8,929 nucleotides of DNA from Kiritimatiellia bacterium (GTDB taxonomy: Bacteria > Verrucomicrobiota > Kiritimatiellia > RFP12 > UBA1067): assembly GCA_017547265.1 (NCBI GenBank), contig JAFYQC010000214.1:1-8929 (forward strand), given 5' to 3'. Both the position numbers and the translations under genes were made by a program. Each line of letters starts with the position of its first letter. The stretch's first letter is position 1. The notes beneath the pieces were generated by a model. That model was not told the DNA's origin. It saw only the letters and a program-made list of their open reading frames with translations, and made no database searches. Below, piece after piece: positions 6,737 through 8,929 of this stretch.

Positions 6737-7965
6737 AAACGCTCTACATAGACTGCCAGATGGGAGCCGCTGGCGACATGCTTTCCGCCGCGCTCCTCGA
6801 GCTTACGCCAGATCGGGACGCCGCGCTAGCAGAGCTCAACTCACTCGGAATCCCCGGCGTGGAGTTTGTTCGCGAGACGCTTGTAAAGTGCGGTATATCC
6901 GCCACGCATCTTTCCGTCCGCGTCCACGGCGAGGAGGAAGGCTCGCACCACCATCACCATCATGGGCATGAGCACCATCACGAGCACCATTCGCTTGCAG
7001 ACATCCTCAAGCTCGTCGAAAGTCTCGCGCTCGGCGAGAAGGCCAAAGCCGACGTCGCAAAGGTTTACAAGGCGATTGCGGCGGCTGAGTCGCGTGCGCA
7101 CGGGCGCCCCGTCGAGGAGATCCACTTTCACGAAGTCGGCGCGCTCGATGCGGTTGCCGACATCGCCGCATTCTGCCATTTGATGAACCGCCTTGCCCCG
7201 GATGAAGTAGTTGTCTCGCCGGTAAACGTCGGCTCGGGAACTGTCGAGTGCGCGCACGGGACGTTGAGCGTTCCCGCTCCAGCGACGGCATTTCTCCTTC
7301 AGGGCATGCCGTCGTATTCTGACGGTGAGATCGTTGGGGAGCTCTGCACGCCGACAGGTGCCGCGCTATTGAAGACTTTTGCCTCCTCGTTTGGCCCGCA
7401 GCCGCTTATGAAGTCCGAGGCGATTGGCTTTGGCGCGGGACGGAAGGACTTCCCTCGTGCAAACGTTGTCCGCGCGACGTTTGGCGAGAAGCTCGCGCCG
7501 CTCGCCGCTGACGGGACGATCTGCGAGCTCGATTTCAACGTGGACGACATGACGGGCGAGGAACTCGCGTTCGCGTCGGAGCGCATCTTCGCCGCAGGCG
7601 CGAAGGACGTGTCGTTCGTCCACATCGTGATGAAGAAGGGTCGGCCAGGGATCCTCGCGTGCGTGATGTGCATGGAGGAGGACAAGGCGAAAGTCGTTTC
7701 CGCGATATTCGCGAACACCTCCACTCTTGGCGTCCGCGAAAAGACATGCTTACGTTACACGCTCACGCGGAATATCGAGGAGGTGTCGCTTCCGGACGGC
7801 TCGATTGTCCGCCGCAAGGTCGCTTCTGGGCATGGCGTTAGCCGTGCGAAGTGGGAGGCCGACGATCTCGCCGCCTATGCGCGGCAGCGCGGCATTTCCC
7901 TCGCCGAGGCGGAATCAGAGGTTGAATGTGCGTTTGCCGCGTCTGGCGGCGAAGTGCAACGCTGA
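6733..7965 (+). CDS. larC: Nickel-pincer cofactor cyclometallase LarC, full length, with internal His-rich loop
   Basis: LarC inserts nickel into the dithio-pyridinium mononucleotide precursor with CTP hydrolysis, completing the NPN cofactor. The start ATG overlaps the larB stop and has GGGAG 5 bases upstream; the upstream extension of the frame is inside larB and is not used. In 410 residues it has the N-terminal LYIDCQMGAAGDM, EEIHFHEVGALDAVADIAAF, the CTPTGAALL region, and the LarC2 part with NVDDMTGEELAFASERIF, MKKGRPGILA and STLGVREKT. The LarC1 and LarC2 parts form one uninterrupted frame, unlike the Lactiplantibacillus gene, which needs a programmed frameshift. Residues 72-86 contain twelve histidines and two glutamates, starting with six histidines in a row, a likely nickel-binding or nickel-storage loop. 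Such loops are known in LarC proteins, but the length here is notable. Confidence 0.95.
   Translation: MKTLYIDCQMGAAGDMLSAALLELTPDRDAALAELNSLGIPGVEFVRETLVKCGISATHLSVRVHGEEEGSHHHHHHGHEHHHEHHSLADILKLVESLALGEKAKADVAKVYKAIAAAESRAHGRPVEEIHFHEVGALDAVADIAAFCHLMNRLAPDEVVVSPVNVGSGTVECAHGTLSVPAPATAFLLQGMPSYSDGEIVGELCTPTGAALLKTFASSFGPQPLMKSEAIGFGAGRKDFPRANVVRATFGEKLAPLAADGTICELDFNVDDMTGEELAFASERIFAAGAKDVSFVHIVMKKGRPGILACVMCMEEDKAKVVSAIFANTSTLGVREKTCLRYTLTRNIEEVSLPDGSIVRRKVASGHGVSRAKWEADDLAAYARQRGISLAEAESEVECAFAASGGEVQR
6946..6990 (+). other. His-rich metal-binding segment of LarC
   Basis: Codons for HHHHHHGHEHHHEHH (residues 72-86) use mixed CAC and CAT codons, so this is a natural coding tract and not an added tag. 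Its composition fits binding of Ni(II) or other divalent metals, in keeping with LarC's role as the nickel-inserting enzyme. Confidence 0.85.
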
Positions 7966-7981
7966 AGACAAAATAGTTCAC

Positions 7982-8929
7982 ATGAGGAAAGCAGTTAAAG
8001 CGTTCGCATATAAAGCGGGAGCGGTGCTTCTGTCTACCCTCACACTGTGTGCGCCCTGCGCCTTAGGCGCGGAGGCACAGAAAGGCGTGACGAAGGGTGA
8101 GTACCTCGACCTCATGGAGGCCGCAATCGGCGCGTACTCTGACGAGCACCTGGCGCAGTATCTCGCCGACGTGGAGAAGAACGGCGTGCAGGAGCACGGC
8201 TTCCCGCGCATTGCGGCAAACCTCGGAGTGCTTGTCGCCAGCGGACGTCTTCAGGGGAAGCGCGACATCTTTGCGCGCATGATGACGGCGTGCTGCCGCG
8301 ACGCGAGGAAGGGCATGATGCCTCCGAAGAGCGGCGGAAACGAGTTCTCCGTCAAGGAACTGGCGATCGCGCTCGACGCCGTGGAAAAGGCCGGGTCGTT
8401 CGAGAAGTCCGTCATTTCCGCCTGGCGCGCCGATCTTTCCGCTATCGACGCCTGGCGCTCGTACACGTGCCATCCGCATCCGGGCGGAAAGGCCCAGAAC
8501 TGGTGTGTGTTCGGCGCTGCGAGCGAGCAGACGCGCCGTGCCCTCGGGCTTGGCGGATGGGCGAAGTTCACTGAGCAGTACGTTGCCGACCAGATGCGCT
8601 GGTTCGACGCGAACGGAATGTACCGCGACCCCGGAGAGCCCGCTGTCTACGACTTCGTCACGCGGCTTCAGTACATGCAGATACTGCATTTCGGATACGA
8701 CGGCGCGTCCCGTCCCGCACTGGAGGCGCTGCTCGAACGCTCGGCGGAACCGACACTCGCGATGCTCTCGGCGTGCGGAGAGATACCGTATGGCGGGCGT
8801 AGCAACCAGTTTCTCCACAACAACACTTTTTACGCGGCGGTCTGCGAATGGTATGCCGCACGGCGCCGCGCTGCAGGCGATGCAGCAGGAGCGGCGCGCT
8901 TCCGCCTCGCCGCGTGCCGCACGGTCGAC
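7982..8929 (+). CDS. Exported protein of unrecognised family, possibly an alpha-helical carbohydrate-active enzyme (3'-truncated by window edge)
   Basis: The frame stays open from ATG 7982 to the last base (316 codons). The N-terminus is a signal peptide: MRKAVKAFAYK, a hydrophobic run, then CALGAEAQ with likely cleavage near residue 30. It starts 16 bases after larC with only a poor ribosome binding site, so it is probably co-transcribed with larC. The body is helical and rich in Trp, Tyr and Ala, with pieces such as HGFPRIAANLGVLVASGR, TCHPHPGGKAQNW, FTEQYVADQMRWFDANGMYRDPGE, RLQYMQILHFGYDG and EIPYGGRSNQFLHNN. Repeated helix pairs with conserved aromatic and polar loops suggest an (alpha/alpha)6 toroid, as in several polysaccharide lyases and hydrolases, and PYGGRSNQFLHN looks like an active-site loop. 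I cannot name the family, and its link to larBC may be only positional. Confidence 0.83.
   Translation, partial: MRKAVKAFAYKAGAVLLSTLTLCAPCALGAEAQKGVTKGEYLDLMEAAIGAYSDEHLAQYLADVEKNGVQEHGFPRIAANLGVLVASGRLQGKRDIFARMMTACCRDARKGMMPPKSGGNEFSVKELAIALDAVEKAGSFEKSVISAWRADLSAIDAWRSYTCHPHPGGKAQNWCVFGAASEQTRRALGLGGWAKFTEQYVADQMRWFDANGMYRDPGEPAVYDFVTRLQYMQILHFGYDGASRPALEALLERSAEPTLAMLSACGEIPYGGRSNQFLHNNTFYAAVCEWYAARRRAAGDAAGAARFRLAACRTVD

Noticed and set aside
8063..8818. Minus-strand open frame of 251 codons near the right end
   Set aside because: The plus-strand frame from 7982 has a signal peptide and stays open to the window end; the minus frame has no features.
1..8929. CRISPR array, tRNA, rRNA, insertion sequence or attachment site
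   Set aside because: No regularly spaced repeats, no cloverleaf sequences, no transposase or integrase motifs and no flanking inverted repeats were seen by eye; alaS codes for the synthetase and no tRNA-Ala gene is present.

Overview
The window is a GC-rich, densely packed, entirely plus-strand bacterial chromosome segment. Overlapping or nearly abutting genes, a long coding run with only one sizeable non-coding gap, and signal-peptide-bearing exported proteins indicate a diderm-like anaerobic bacterium. The truncated, Cys-rich form of alanyl-tRNA synthetase and the style of the acyl-CoA synthetase and nucleotidyltransferase resemble those of gut or sediment anaerobes (for example Kiritimatiellota/Verrucomicrobiota-like lineages). 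This placement is a guess from protein character, not a demonstrated taxonomy.

Left block (1-5179). The window opens inside an AMP-forming acyl-CoA synthetase (medium-chain type, 3' part only). A sugar-nucleotidyltransferase-like gene follows; it is preceded by a perfect extended -10 element so close to its ATG that its mRNA is probably leaderless. Next comes alaS, encoding a short AlaRS that ends directly after the editing domain. Its stop codon overlaps the GTG start of an exported protein with two beta-rich, possibly SH3-like, segments and a C-terminal NlpC/P60- or CHAP-like cysteine-peptidase domain.

Gap (5180-5384). This is a distinctly AT-rich control region holding a perfect 16-bp palindrome, several TATAAT/TATAAA boxes and a strong ribosome binding site. 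It is the likely promoter of the next operon.

Right block (5385-8929). Two small multi-pass membrane proteins of unknown function overlap each other, and the second overlaps larB, which in turn overlaps larC. LarB and LarC are the carboxylase/hydrolase and the CTP-dependent nickel-inserting cyclometallase of nickel-pincer nucleotide (NPN) cofactor synthesis. LarC carries a natural run of six histidines inside a longer His-rich loop. The third pathway enzyme (LarE) and any NPN-using racemase (LarA-like) are not in the window. An exported protein of unrecognised family starts 16 bases after larC and runs off the end.

The most interesting unit is the four-gene overlapping cluster of two membrane proteins plus larBC. 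The overlaps suggest the membrane pair works with nickel-pincer cofactor synthesis, for example in metal supply or cofactor use, but the sequence does not prove it.
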